A DNA stretch of 39,744 nucleotides. It comes from Chitinophaga pinensis (GTDB lineage: Bacteria; Bacteroidota; Bacteroidia; Chitinophagales; Chitinophagaceae). The notes beneath the pieces were generated by a model. The model saw nothing but the letters and a program-made list of their open reading frames with translations, did no database searches and was not told the DNA's origin. Position numbers and translations under genes: made by a program. Below are positions 8,978-18,786 of this stretch, piece by piece; within the stretch, counting starts at the first letter, position 1; every line of letters starts with the position of its first letter. The DNA is taken from contig CAMBUH010000002.1 of assembly GCA_945870985.1 (NCBI GenBank), forward strand, positions 1-39,744. The letters are read 5' to 3'.

Positions 8978-10540
8978 TCACTTTCCTCGGCTTTCCATAC
9001 GGATAACAGGGATAATCATTTCCTCTAAGCTGATGCCTCCATGCTGAAAAGAGTTTTTGTAAAACTGTGCATATTGATGAAAATGATTGGGATAACATAA
9101 AAATCCATCTTCCCGGGCGAAAATATAACTCGAATTTACGGTAGGGGTTGGTAATCCCGCCACCATAGGCTCTCTGAAAGCCAGCACTTCCTTCGCTTCA
9201 TACTGCAAATTTCTGCCATGCTTATACCGTAAATTGGCGGTAGTTTGCTTATCCCCAATTACTTTATGCGGCGTTTTTACCCGCACACTTCCGTGATCTG
9301 TTGCCAGCACCAAGGTTATATTTTTTTCTGACAATTTTTTCAGGGCCTGGTGTAATGGACTATGCTCGAACCAGCTGCGGGTTAAACTGCGGTAACTGGT
9401 TTCATCTCCGGCAAGCTCCTTTAAAATTTCCATTTCTGTTCGGGCATGGCTTAAGGTATCTACAAAATTGTATACGATGATGTTGAGATCATTGTGTAAT
9501 AAATTATGCACCTGCGCAGCCAGTTGAACCCCCTCCTGATGATGCGTTATCTTATGATAACTCACACTCAGGTGTTCTTTTTTCAGGCGCTTTAACTGTG
9601 CCTGTAAAAAAAATAATTCGTGCAAATTTTTTCCGCCTTCTTCTTCATCATTTTTCCAATATTCCGGAAACTGTTGCTGAATGGCTACCGGCAACTGTCC
9701 GGCAAAAATAGCATTGCGTGCATATTGGGTGGCAGTAGGCAATATCGAATAAAAAGTATCTTCTTCAACAATCCGAAACGATTCGGCTAATAAGGGCTCG
9801 ATTGCCTTCCACTGATCTAAGCGGAGATTATCAATCAACACGCAAAACAGGGGCTTGCCGGGTTGCAAATATGGTAACACTTTTAATGAAAGTAGGTGAT
9901 GACTCATTACCGGTGCCGATAAACTGCGAGGGTTTAGCCATCCCGCATATTCCCGACTTACAAACTTTCCAAATGCCACATTGGCTTCCTGCTTTTGGGC
10001 ATAAAAAATTTCCTGCATTTCGGGGCTATCACTTTTCTCCATTTCCAGTTCCCAATACACCAGTTTCCGGTATATTTCCATCCAGGTTTGATGATCGGGA
10101 TTGTTATGCAACTGAGCAAACAACTGATTCATTTGTTGCTGATACTGGGAGGTGGTTGTTTCTGCAACGAGTCGTCGGTTGTCGATGATTTTTTTTAAAC
10201 TGAGTAATACCTGCTGAGGATTAACCGGCTTAATCAGATAGTCGGCAATTTCACTGCCAATAGCTTCATCCATTAAACGCTCCGTATCATTTCGGGTAAT
10301 TAATACTACCGGCAGCAGCTTATTAATTTCCTTTAATTGCTGCATGGTTTGCAAACCCGAAATTCCGGGCATAGATTCATCCATCAGCACCACATCAAAA
10401 AATTGGCGCTTTACCAGTTCAATTGCATCAAATCCATTAGAAACAGCGGTTACGGAATACCCCTTCTGCTGCAAAAAAATTACCTGTGCCTGTAAACTCT
10501 CAATTTCATCATCTACCCACAAAACCTGAATTTCCGCCAT
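8978..10540 (-). CDS. porX: PorX-type response regulator: receiver domain plus PglZ/alkaline-phosphatase-superfamily domain (type IX secretion regulator)
   Basis: Receiver IQVLWVDDEIESLQAQVIFLQQKGYSVTAVSNGFDAIELV...VVLMDESMPGISGLQTM...YLIKPVNP; C-terminal PglZ-like VLIDNLRLDQWKAIEPLL...TLVLATDHGSVRVKTPHKVIGDKQTTANLRYKHGRNL. Confidence 0.93.
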   Translation of the reverse strand: MAEIQVLWVDDEIESLQAQVIFLQQKGYSVTAVSNGFDAIELVKRQFFDVVLMDESMPGISGLQTMQQLKEINKLLPVVLITRNDTERLMDEAIGSEIADYLIKPVNPQQVLLSLKKIIDNRRLVAETTTSQYQQQMNQLFAQLHNNPDHQTWMEIYRKLVYWELEMEKSDSPEMQEIFYAQKQEANVAFGKFVSREYAGWLNPRSLSAPVMSHHLLSLKVLPYLQPGKPLFCVLIDNLRLDQWKAIEPLLAESFRIVEEDTFYSILPTATQYARNAIFAGQLPVAIQQQFPEYWKNDEEEGGKNLHELFFLQAQLKRLKKEHLSVSYHKITHHQEGVQLAAQVHNLLHNDLNIIVYNFVDTLSHARTEMEILKELAGDETSYRSLTRSWFEHSPLHQALKKLSEKNITLVLATDHGSVRVKTPHKVIGDKQTTANLRYKHGRNLQYEAKEVLAFREPMVAGLPTPTVNSSYIFAREDGFLCYPNHFHQYAQFYKNSFQHGGISLEEMIIPVIRMESRGK

Positions 10541-10675
10541 GAAGTGTAGTTTAAAATAGTAAAAGGTGCTTACCTTCTCTTATAAAGTAAATCTATTCCA
10601 TTCTCGGCTAACGTCCATCTTCTTTGTACTTTTACACCTGTTCAGCTTAAGGTTTTAACAATTTAAAAACAACGG

Positions 10676-11887
10676 ATGCCCGAGAGAAGAAAAATCATCA
10701 ACGACCCGGTCTACGGATTTATTACCATCAGCCACCCGCTGATATTTTTTATTTTAGAACATCCCTATTACCAGCGGCTAAGAAGAATTCAGCAGATGGC
10801 AATGGCTTCTATGGTTTATCCGGGTGCTGTGCATACCCGGCTGCATCATTCGCTGGGCGCCTATCACCTAATGGGCAATGCCGTAGCCGAACTCCGAAGC
10901 AAAGGAATCGCCATTTCAGCCGAAGAAGAAATTGCCGTTAAATGTGCCATACTCTTACATGATATTGGGCATGGCCCCTATTCCCATGCGTTGGAAAACC
11001 GGGTGCTGGAAGGAGTAGACCACGAAACCATGTCGCTGGCAATTATGCAAAAGCTGAACAAAGAATGTGGAGGTGCCCTCGATTTGGCCATACAAATTTT
11101 TACCAACCAGTATCACCAACCTTTTCTTCATCAGCTGATTAGTGGTCAGTTAGATATGGACCGGATGGATTACCTGAGCCGAGACAGTTTTTTTTCTGGT
11201 GTAAGTGAAGGGGTAATTGGATACGACCGTATTTTAAAAATGTTAACGGTTTGGAATGGTCAGTTAATGGTAGAAGAAAAAGGAATTTACAGCGTTGAAA
11301 AATTTCTGATTGCCCGCCGTCAAATGTACTGGCAGGTTTACTTGCATAAAACGGTGCTAGCTGCTGAAAAAATGATGGTGAAAATTATTGAGCGGGTAAG
11401 GGCGATTTATTCACCCAGTGATAAAGAATTACCTACGATAACAGCTCTCGATTATTTTCTGGCCCATCCCAACCCATCCCTTACGGAAGAAAATATCAGC
11501 CGGTTTTGCTCGCTCGACGATTATGATATCATGCATGCCATCAAGCATTGGAGTAAGCACAGCGACCCTATCCTATCGCTATTATGTAATCGGTTGCTAA
11601 ACAGGCAACTATTTCATTGCCGCATTCAGGCTGCGCCCTTTTCACCAGATTACCTGCAACAAAAACAACAGGAATTGTTGCAGCAATATGCCACTAATGA
11701 AGCCGATTTACCCTTTGTATGTTTTACCGGGGAAGCCTCCAACACCCTTTATCAACTGAAGGATGAAAGAATACAGGTTTTATTTAAGGATGGAACCGTA
11801 ACAGACATCTCCCGAATTGAAAATGCATTGATTCAGGAAAATCTTTCCGCCCCCGTTAAAAAATTTTACATTTGTACGCTTCCCTAA
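10676..11887 (+). CDS. HD-domain phosphohydrolase (dNTP triphosphohydrolase-like)
   Basis: HTRLHHSLGAYHLM, ILLHDIGHGPYSHALE, LDMDRMDYLSRDS motifs. Confidence 0.92.
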   Translation: MPERRKIINDPVYGFITISHPLIFFILEHPYYQRLRRIQQMAMASMVYPGAVHTRLHHSLGAYHLMGNAVAELRSKGIAISAEEEIAVKCAILLHDIGHGPYSHALENRVLEGVDHETMSLAIMQKLNKECGGALDLAIQIFTNQYHQPFLHQLISGQLDMDRMDYLSRDSFFSGVSEGVIGYDRILKMLTVWNGQLMVEEKGIYSVEKFLIARRQMYWQVYLHKTVLAAEKMMVKIIERVRAIYSPSDKELPTITALDYFLAHPNPSLTEENISRFCSLDDYDIMHAIKHWSKHSDPILSLLCNRLLNRQLFHCRIQAAPFSPDYLQQKQQELLQQYATNEADLPFVCFTGEASNTLYQLKDERIQVLFKDGTVTDISRIENALIQENLSAPVKKFYICTLP

Positions 11888-11952
11888 CCAATAGCTGCAG
11901 CCAATTCCGGTAAAAGAAAATTATCTTCATCTCATCCAAACATCCCTTGCTC

Positions 11953-13005
11953 ATGCAATTTACGGCCTCACAAATAGCGTTGATGATTCAGGGAAAGGTA
12001 GAAGGTAATGCCCTTGCTACCGTACAAGGCTTTGGAAAAATTGAAGAAGCGGTTGCCGGTCAACTTTCTTTTCTTGCCAATCCAAAATACGAGCAATATT
12101 TATATACTACTGGTGCCACCATTATTATAATTAACGAAAGTCTTGCGCTTACCGAATCTGTTTCTGCCACGCTGATACGGGTTCCGGATGCATACAGTGC
12201 CTTTGCTATTTTATTAGGTAAATATCAAGAACTTACTACTGCCGCATTAGCAGGCATTCAGCAACCCAGTTATATTAGCAGCTCTGCCACAATGGGTACG
12301 GGTGTTTTTGTTGGTGCATTTGCTTATATCGGAGATAATGTACAATTGGGCAATCAGGTGAAAATATTCCCGGGCGTTTTTATTGGTAACAATGTGGTGA
12401 TTGGCGATCGGGTAGTGTTGCACCCGGGTGTAGTTGTTTATCACGACTGTATCATAGGAAATCAGGTAACCATTCATGCCGGCAGTATCATTGGTAGCGA
12501 TGGATTTGGCTATGCTCCCCAAAGCGATGGGTCACTTAGCAAAGTACCCCAAATTGGCAATGTGCGCATCGAAGACCAAGTTGAAATAGGCGCAAACGTA
12601 ACCATCGATCGGGCTACCATTGGCTCTACCATCATACGCAAAGGAGCTAAACTCGATAACCTTATTCAGATAGCCCATAATGTGGACATTGGGGAAGAAA
12701 CCGTTATTGCTGCCCAAACCGGCATCAGCGGCAGCACCAAGGTAGGTAAGCAGGTTATGATGGGAGGTCAGGTAGGTGTTGCCGGCCATATTCAGGTTGC
12801 CGACGGTAGTAAAGTGGGAGCCAAATCGGGTATTACCAAAAGCCTTAAAACTCCACATCTCACCTGGCATGGCAATCCAGCAATCGACTTCACAACCTCT
12901 ATGCGCCAACAAGCCCATACCCGCCAACTGCCCGAATTGGAAAAAAGAATAGCTGAATTGGAAAAATTGGTGCGTGATTTGGGAAATATGTACTCAAAAC
13001 ACTAA
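11953..13005 (+). CDS. lpxD: UDP-3-O-acylglucosamine N-acyltransferase
   Basis: Left-handed beta-helix hexapeptide repeats; [52 protein letters not shown]; lipid A gene context. Confidence 0.95.
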   Translation: MQFTASQIALMIQGKVEGNALATVQGFGKIEEAVAGQLSFLANPKYEQYLYTTGATIIIINESLALTESVSATLIRVPDAYSAFAILLGKYQELTTAALAGIQQPSYISSSATMGTGVFVGAFAYIGDNVQLGNQVKIFPGVFIGNNVVIGDRVVLHPGVVVYHDCIIGNQVTIHAGSIIGSDGFGYAPQSDGSLSKVPQIGNVRIEDQVEIGANVTIDRATIGSTIIRKGAKLDNLIQIAHNVDIGEETVIAAQTGISGSTKVGKQVMMGGQVGVAGHIQVADGSKVGAKSGITKSLKTPHLTWHGNPAIDFTTSMRQQAHTRQLPELEKRIAELEKLVRDLGNMYSKH

Positions 13006-13137
13006 GCCGTACCCCTTAGAATACAGGCTTAATTCGTACTTTTACCGGAAATTTTGTTGCGTTTACCCTAAGGAGGAAGCCGGAAACTGCTTTATCCTGC
13101 TGCTTGAGGGTAATGGCATTTCAAAAAGGTAACCAGT

Positions 13138-14547
13138 ATGAACCATCAATTTAACCCTGATAAGCAGCACACTCTCTCCAAACCTATCCATATTAGTGGT
13201 ACCGGATTACATACTGGTATTTTAGTTGATATGACGCTGAAACCCGCCCATCCGGGATTTGGGATTCAATTTCAACGGGTTGATTTACCAAACCAGCCCC
13301 TTATTAAAGCCGACTGCGACCTTGTTACCGATACCAGCCGGGGAACTACCCTCCAAATTGGGGATACCAAAGTAAGCACCGTAGAACATATTCTTGCTTC
13401 TCTAGTAGGGATGGGAATCGATAATGTTTTAATTGAATTAAATGGCCCCGAAATACCCATTATGGATGGCAGCTCGGCTCCTTTTATCGCCCTAATTGAA
13501 GATGCTGGCGTTGAAGAACAGGAAGCCGCCAAAGCCTGGTATAGTCTCGATGAAAATATTTACCACTACGACGATGAAAAACGCGTTGAAATGGTAGCCC
13601 TCCCAGCACTCGATTATCAACTCACCACCCTAATTGATTTTAATAGTCCTGTTTTAGGCACCCAGCATGCCGGACTAAAAACAATCAAAGATTTTAAAAC
13701 AGAAATCGCCCCTTGTAGAACTTTTTGTTTTTTACACGAACTGGAAATGTTGCTAGACAACGACCTTATTAAGGGCGGCGACATAAACAATGCCATAGTA
13801 GTAGTAGACAAAGCCGTTTCAGATGCCGAAATGGGTCGCCTTGCCAAAGTGTTTAAACGCGATAAAATTGAAGTGAAAAGCGAAGGATACCTGAACAACC
13901 TCGAACTGAGATTCCCCAACGAACCCGCCCGACATAAGTTGCTGGATGTAATTGGCGACCTCGCTTTAATTGGTTACCCCATCAAGGCCCGCATCATTGC
14001 CAACCGCCCCGGACACAGCACCAACGTTGAATTTGCCAAAAAAATAAAGCAATACATCCGCAAGAATAAACACGTGAAAAATGTGCCGGTGTACGATCCG
14101 GCTTTGCCACCGGTTTATACGTTGGATAAAATTGAAAAAACACTTCCTCACCGACATCCATTTTTATTTGTAGATAAGATTGTGGAACTAACCGATACCC
14201 ATATTGTTGGTATAAAAAACGTAACCTTTAACGAATGGTTCTTCCCCGGTCATTTTCCCGGTAACCCCGTAATGCCGGGCGTAATTCAAATTGAAGCCCT
14301 GGCACAAACCGGCGGAATCTTATGCATCAATTCGATGCCGGAAGGAAAATACGACACTTACTTTTTGAAAATAGATAACTGCAAATTCAAACAAATGGTT
14401 CGGCCAGGTGATACCATGGTTTTGAAAATGGAACTGAACGGACCCATCCGCAGAGGTATTTGCGAAATGCGGGGAACCGTTTTTGTAGGTGGAAAAGTTG
14501 CCACTGAAGCCGATTTAGTAGCCCAAATTGTTCGCCGCCCCGATTAA
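13138..14547 (+). CDS. lpxC/fabZ: Bifunctional UDP-3-O-acyl-N-acetylglucosamine deacetylase / (3R)-hydroxyacyl-ACP dehydratase (LpxC-FabZ fusion)
   Basis: LpxC: ISGTGLHTG, STVEHILASLVGMGIDNVLIELNGPEIPIMDGSSAPF, KLLDVIGDLALIG. FabZ: IEKTLPHRHPFLFVDKIVEL, FFPGHFPGNPVMPGVIQIEALAQTGG. Confidence 0.97.
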   Translation: MNHQFNPDKQHTLSKPIHISGTGLHTGILVDMTLKPAHPGFGIQFQRVDLPNQPLIKADCDLVTDTSRGTTLQIGDTKVSTVEHILASLVGMGIDNVLIELNGPEIPIMDGSSAPFIALIEDAGVEEQEAAKAWYSLDENIYHYDDEKRVEMVALPALDYQLTTLIDFNSPVLGTQHAGLKTIKDFKTEIAPCRTFCFLHELEMLLDNDLIKGGDINNAIVVVDKAVSDAEMGRLAKVFKRDKIEVKSEGYLNNLELRFPNEPARHKLLDVIGDLALIGYPIKARIIANRPGHSTNVEFAKKIKQYIRKNKHVKNVPVYDPALPPVYTLDKIEKTLPHRHPFLFVDKIVELTDTHIVGIKNVTFNEWFFPGHFPGNPVMPGVIQIEALAQTGGILCINSMPEGKYDTYFLKIDNCKFKQMVRPGDTMVLKMELNGPIRRGICEMRGTVFVGGKVATEADLVAQIVRRPD

Positions 14548-14573
14548 GCCCTATTCATAACAACCACTCAAAC

Positions 14574-15371
14574 ATGACGCATCCCTATACCTATATCGAC
14601 CCCAACGCTTCCATTGCTCCCAATGTGAAAATTGACCCTTTTACGGTTATTCATGGGGATGTTAAAATTGGCGAGGGTACCTGGATCGGCAGCAATGTTA
14701 CCATTATGGAAGGCACCCGCATAGGAAAAAACTGCCGCATATTTCCCGGAGCAGTATTAGGAGCCATTCCGCAAGACTTAAAATATAACGGCGAAAAAAC
14801 CACCGCTGAAATAGGCGATAATACTACCATCCGTGAATTTGTAACCATCAACCGCGGTACCACCGACCGTGGCAAAACCGTGGTAGGAAATAATTGTTTG
14901 ATAATGGCGTATAGTCATATTGCCCACGACTGCATCATTGGCAATAACTGCATTTTGAGTAACAGTGTGCAGGTAGCTGGACACGTTACCATTGGCGACT
15001 GGGCCATTGTGGGTGGGGTGAGTGCAGTACACCAGTTTGTGAATATCGGACAACACACTTTTATTGCCGGAGGTAGTTTGGTGAGCAAAGACGTGCCCCC
15101 TTATATTAAAGCCGTTCGCAACCCGCTGAGTTACGGAGGGGTAAACAGTGTGGGGTTGAAAAGAAGAGGATTCCCCCTCAACCAGATCAATCATATCCTG
15201 GATGTATATCGTACCATCTATAACAAAGGATTTAATACCACCCAAGCTCTGGAATTTATTGAAGAAGAATTGCAGGCCACTGATGAGCGGGATGAAATTG
15301 TAACATTTGTTAGAGAGAGCGGCCGTGGCATCATCAAACGTTACATCAAAGGGGTAACCGACGACGAATAA
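14574..15371 (+). CDS. lpxA: Acyl-ACP--UDP-N-acetylglucosamine O-acyltransferase
   Basis: DLKYNGEKTTAEIGDNTTIREFVTINRGT, NNCLIMAYSHIAHDCIIGN, VGLKRRGF. Confidence 0.96.
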   Translation: MTHPYTYIDPNASIAPNVKIDPFTVIHGDVKIGEGTWIGSNVTIMEGTRIGKNCRIFPGAVLGAIPQDLKYNGEKTTAEIGDNTTIREFVTINRGTTDRGKTVVGNNCLIMAYSHIAHDCIIGNNCILSNSVQVAGHVTIGDWAIVGGVSAVHQFVNIGQHTFIAGGSLVSKDVPPYIKAVRNPLSYGGVNSVGLKRRGFPLNQINHILDVYRTIYNKGFNTTQALEFIEEELQATDERDEIVTFVRESGRGIIKRYIKGVTDDE

Positions 15372-15396
15372 TTTATTTCGTTCCTTCTTTTCTTAT

Positions 15397-16080
15397 ATGC
15401 CAACCAACGGATACATATCTATCCAACACCCAACTTCTTTAAGGAAGCCCGTTGGTATTTCACTGCAAGCAGCCGGAAAAAAATTTAACCGAGAATGGAT
15501 TTTCCGCAATCTCACTTTTCAAATTGAACCCGGAAAATCTTACGCAATAACAGGCCCCAACGGAAGTGGAAAAAGTACCCTGCTCCAATGTATCGCCGGA
15601 GCCATTCACCTGAGCGAAGGAAGTGTTTCTTATCAATCGGTTTCAAAAGAAGTAACTACCCAACTGGCAGAGGAAATTTTTTTTAAACAGGTAGCTATCT
15701 CCGCTCCTTATTTGGAATTGATAGAAGAAATGACCGCCCTGGAGTTTTTATCGTTTCACCAACACTTCAAACCCTTTCTTTCTGGCATAACCATTTCCGA
15801 AATATTAGAGGCCGTATCCCTAGATAAAGCTGCCAACAAACAAATTCGCTATTTCAGCAGCGGTATGAAACAGCGTTTGAAACTGGCACAGGCATTTTAT
15901 TCGGATGTGCCCGTTATTCTGCTGGATGAGCCTTGTGCTAATCTGGATAGGGCTGGATATGAATTGTATAAAAATCTCTGCACCGGACCAGGAGAAAACA
16001 GACTTACCTTGGTAGGCAGCAACGATCCTCAGGAAACTGTATTTTGCAGTGCCCATATTCACTTACCCGACTATCAATAA
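15397..16080 (+). CDS. ABC transporter ATP-binding protein without adjacent permease
   Basis: Walker A ITGPNGSGKSTLLQCIAG, signature RYFSSGMKQRLKLAQAF, Walker B VILLDEPCANLD. Confidence 0.92.
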   Translation: MPTNGYISIQHPTSLRKPVGISLQAAGKKFNREWIFRNLTFQIEPGKSYAITGPNGSGKSTLLQCIAGAIHLSEGSVSYQSVSKEVTTQLAEEIFFKQVAISAPYLELIEEMTALEFLSFHQHFKPFLSGITISEILEAVSLDKAANKQIRYFSSGMKQRLKLAQAFYSDVPVILLDEPCANLDRAGYELYKNLCTGPGENRLTLVGSNDPQETVFCSAHIHLPDYQ

Positions 16081-16086
16081 TTGTTC

Positions 16087-16953
16087 ATGTTTGCAGATGC
16101 CATAGAAAAAGTTGCCGGCTATACCCGTCCGGTTAACACCATTTTGAGAACCTATGGAAGTAAACAGGTAATCGCCAGCAGTGCTTCGTTGTTTTTTGTA
16201 AACAATCAGGCCGAAGCCCTCACCTGTAAACACGTTACCAGATGGCTAGGTATGGCAGAACAATTGAATCAGCAATACCAGTTATTTAAACAAGAGCTTC
16301 GTTCAATTACCCATTCATCTCAACAGTTAGCACTTGAAAAAAAATATGGGTATACCAACGGCCAGGTAGTGCAGATGAAAACCACTTTTGTTGATTGCGT
16401 AAACAGCATGTCGGGCTTTACCTGCTGGGAACATCCCGATGCCGATCTGGCATTGATAAAATTTCATGGATTTGAAAAAATTCTGTATCAGGGTAATGCC
16501 ATTTTCCCTGCTGCTTCAACAACCGTGCGACCCGGTAATCAACTTTGCCGGATTGGATTCCCCTTCACTGCCTTCAATAATTTTCGCTATAACGAACCCC
16601 AGGATGATATAGAATGGACGCCCACAGGAATTCCGAGTACGCCCATTTTCCCCATCGAGGGGATGGTTACCCGATATCTTCCCCAACAAGGAATTGAAAT
16701 GAGTACTCCCGGGTATCCCGGCCACAGTGGAGGACCTTTATTCAATAATCTGGGAACAGTGGTAGGTATTCAAACAGCAACCCGCCATCTCGCACTGGGC
16801 ACTTTTCCCGATCAGGTTTCCCTTAACAATCCTGGAGGTATCGCAGAATGGAAAGGTCAGGCAGTGGCACATCTGGGCCAATGTATTTCTCATGAACTGA
16901 TTACAATATTTCTGAAAGACCGGGGTGTACATTTTTCAACTGATCCTAGCTGA
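16087..16953 (+). CDS. Trypsin-like (chymotrypsin-fold) serine protease, no evident signal peptide
   Basis: LTCKHVTRW (His), HPDADLALIKF (Asp), STPGYPGHSGGPLFNNLGTVVGIQTA (Ser). ATG at 16087; track start at 16081 is TTG. Confidence 0.83.
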   Translation: MFADAIEKVAGYTRPVNTILRTYGSKQVIASSASLFFVNNQAEALTCKHVTRWLGMAEQLNQQYQLFKQELRSITHSSQQLALEKKYGYTNGQVVQMKTTFVDCVNSMSGFTCWEHPDADLALIKFHGFEKILYQGNAIFPAASTTVRPGNQLCRIGFPFTAFNNFRYNEPQDDIEWTPTGIPSTPIFPIEGMVTRYLPQQGIEMSTPGYPGHSGGPLFNNLGTVVGIQTATRHLALGTFPDQVSLNNPGGIAEWKGQAVAHLGQCISHELITIFLKDRGVHFSTDPS

Positions 16954-16966
16954 AATAATTAGGTAA

Positions 16967-18178
16967 TTACCGGCGACTGGCAATTAATAAATTCAAATCG
17001 GTATACTTCAAATCAAAAAGCTCGCTGATATAAAAATCAGTAAGGGCTCCTCTGAAAAGATATAACCCCTCGCGAACATTCAACTTATGCCAAACCATTT
17101 CTTCTAATCCACCCTCATCGCTGATTTCGAGTATCAGGGGCATCAATACATTGCTGATGGCCTGACTGGCTGTACGCGCAAATCCACTGGGAATATTGGG
17201 AACACCATAATGGATAACACCATGTTTTACCAACGTAGGTTTTTCGTAACTGGTTAACTCACTGGTTTCAAAACATCCGCCCCGATCGATAGCAACATCA
17301 ATAATGATACTACCACTTCGCATAGCGGCAACCATCTGTTCAGTAACCACTACTGGAGCCTTACCCACTTCATTACTCAATGCCCCAACGGCAACCTCGC
17401 AGGTTTTTAATTGCTTGGCTAAAATTTTGGGCTCCAGCACACTCGTCCATATACGCTGCCCTAAATTATTCTGCAACTGTTTTAACCGATACACATTGTT
17501 ATCGAAAACTTTAACCGAAGCACCCAGTGCCAATGCATTGCGGGTGGCAAATTCTCCTACGATTCCAGCACCAATAATCACCACTTTGGTGGGCGGAATT
17601 CCGCTGATACCTCCCAACAATACTCCCTTGCCCTGATTGAAACTGCTCAGGTATTGACCTGCAATCAACATCACCGCACTTCCAGCAATCTCACTCATAC
17701 TCCGAACAATCGGATAGGTACCACTTTCATCTTTAAAATTTTCGAAGCTGAGTGCGGTAACTCTTTTTTCCATCATATGGCTGATCAACTCGCGCTGCAA
17801 AGCAGAAAAATGAAGAGGAGAAATTATAGTTTGATTCATCTGAATCAAGGGCATGTCTTCCACTACAGGAGGAGCACTCTTTACTAAAATAGGACAACGA
17901 AAAATTTCTTCGCGATCGTAGATGATAGTGGCGCCAGCCTCGGCATAATCGGCATCCGAAAAATGACTTCCCTCTCCTGCCTTATGTTCAACCGATACCT
18001 GGTTGCCATTCATCACCAATACCCCAACGGCATCAGGCGTAAGGGCGATTCTATTTTCCTGAAAGGCGGTTTCTTTAGGAATACCAATATGCAATTTGGT
18101 ACCCTGAGGTTTTACATCTAGCACTTCCTCCTGGGTTTCGTAAGTAAAGGAGGCACTTATCGAGGGTTTCTGGGCCAT
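16967..18178 (-). CDS. ald: Alanine dehydrogenase
   Basis: LHIGIPKETAFQENRIALTPDAVGVL, VKSAPPVVEDMPLI, VVIIGAGIVGEFATRNALALGASVKVFDNN, VIDVAIDRGGCFETS, HYGVPNIPSGFARTAS. Confidence 0.93.
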   Translation of the reverse strand: MAQKPSISASFTYETQEEVLDVKPQGTKLHIGIPKETAFQENRIALTPDAVGVLVMNGNQVSVEHKAGEGSHFSDADYAEAGATIIYDREEIFRCPILVKSAPPVVEDMPLIQMNQTIISPLHFSALQRELISHMMEKRVTALSFENFKDESGTYPIVRSMSEIAGSAVMLIAGQYLSSFNQGKGVLLGGISGIPPTKVVIIGAGIVGEFATRNALALGASVKVFDNNVYRLKQLQNNLGQRIWTSVLEPKILAKQLKTCEVAVGALSNEVGKAPVVVTEQMVAAMRSGSIIIDVAIDRGGCFETSELTSYEKPTLVKHGVIHYGVPNIPSGFARTASQAISNVLMPLILEISDEGGLEEMVWHKLNVREGLYLFRGALTDFYISELFDLKYTDLNLLIASRR

Positions 18179-18255
18179 GAAAAATGAATTGCTGATTGGA
18201 TATAAAAATAATTGATTTATACCACAACCGTGGGCGTAAGATATTCACCGCCGGT

Positions 18256-18681
18256 TCAGGAAAACGACCGGTTGCCGGTTGTAATGTGTCGGGTATCGGC
18301 ATCTTCGGCCCTAAGGGTAATAAACCAGGTATCATCCGGCAACAACTCAGCGGCGCGCTCGGGCCATTCTATCCAACACCGATCACCCGAAATAATCCGC
18401 TCCTCCACCCCCGCCTGAACGGCTTCTGCAGCTCCATTTAAGCGGTACCAGTCCATATGACAAACCCTCTCCCCATCGGGCAACAGATATTCATTGATGA
18501 TAGAAAAAGTAGGGCTGCTTACCGAATCCTCTATTCCCAGCCATTTACTCAATCGGGAAATAAGGGTAGTTTTTCCGGCTCCCATGGGGGCAAAAAATGC
18601 CCAAACAGGCCGATTTTTCCCTTCTTCCCATAGCTGGGCTACCACCTGATCTAATTCCTGAAGCTGAAATACCCTTTCCAT
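18256..18681 (-). CDS. tsaE: tRNA (adenosine(37)-N6)-threonylcarbamoyltransferase complex ATPase subunit TsaE
   Basis: FFAPMGAGKTTLISRLSKWLGIEDSVSSPTFSIINEY, VCHMDWYRLN, CWIEWPERAAELLP. Confidence 0.93.
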   Translation of the reverse strand: MERVFQLQELDQVVAQLWEEGKNRPVWAFFAPMGAGKTTLISRLSKWLGIEDSVSSPTFSIINEYLLPDGERVCHMDWYRLNGAAEAVQAGVEERIISGDRCWIEWPERAAELLPDDTWFITLRAEDADTRHITTGNRSFS

Positions 18682-18765
18682 TTGGCAAAGATAGGCATGG
18701 CGACAGAGTATTTGAATTTCAGGGATGCAAAAAAGGGTGGGAATGGTAACAGGGTGCCATTGTTG

Positions 18766-18773
18766 TACCTTTG
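18766..18773 (+). promoter_or_regulatory. Putative Bacteroidetes -7 element (TACCTTTG) upstream of copA-type ATPase
   Basis: TACCTTTG (TAnnTTTG consensus) 13 bp before ATG at 18787, 28 bp before ATG at 18802. Confidence 0.5.
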
Positions 18774-18786
18774 TATATTATTTGGG

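Noticed and set aside
9802-10188. 128-aa plus-strand ORF opposite porX
   Set aside because: No recognisable domain and porX is unambiguous on the other strand.
8978-10540. PglZ domain as sign of a Pgl/BREX phage-defence locus
   Set aside because: Fusion to a receiver domain fits PorX, and no brxC, pglX or brxL genes are nearby.
12247-12927. Minus-strand ORFs of 91 and 131 aa opposite lpxD
   Set aside because: Antisense artefacts of the repetitive LpxD beta-helix coding sequence; no protein-family features.
14778-15245. 155-aa minus-strand ORF opposite lpxA
   Set aside because: Shadow ORF; lpxA has clear motifs and hexapeptide-repeat bias often leaves antisense frames open.
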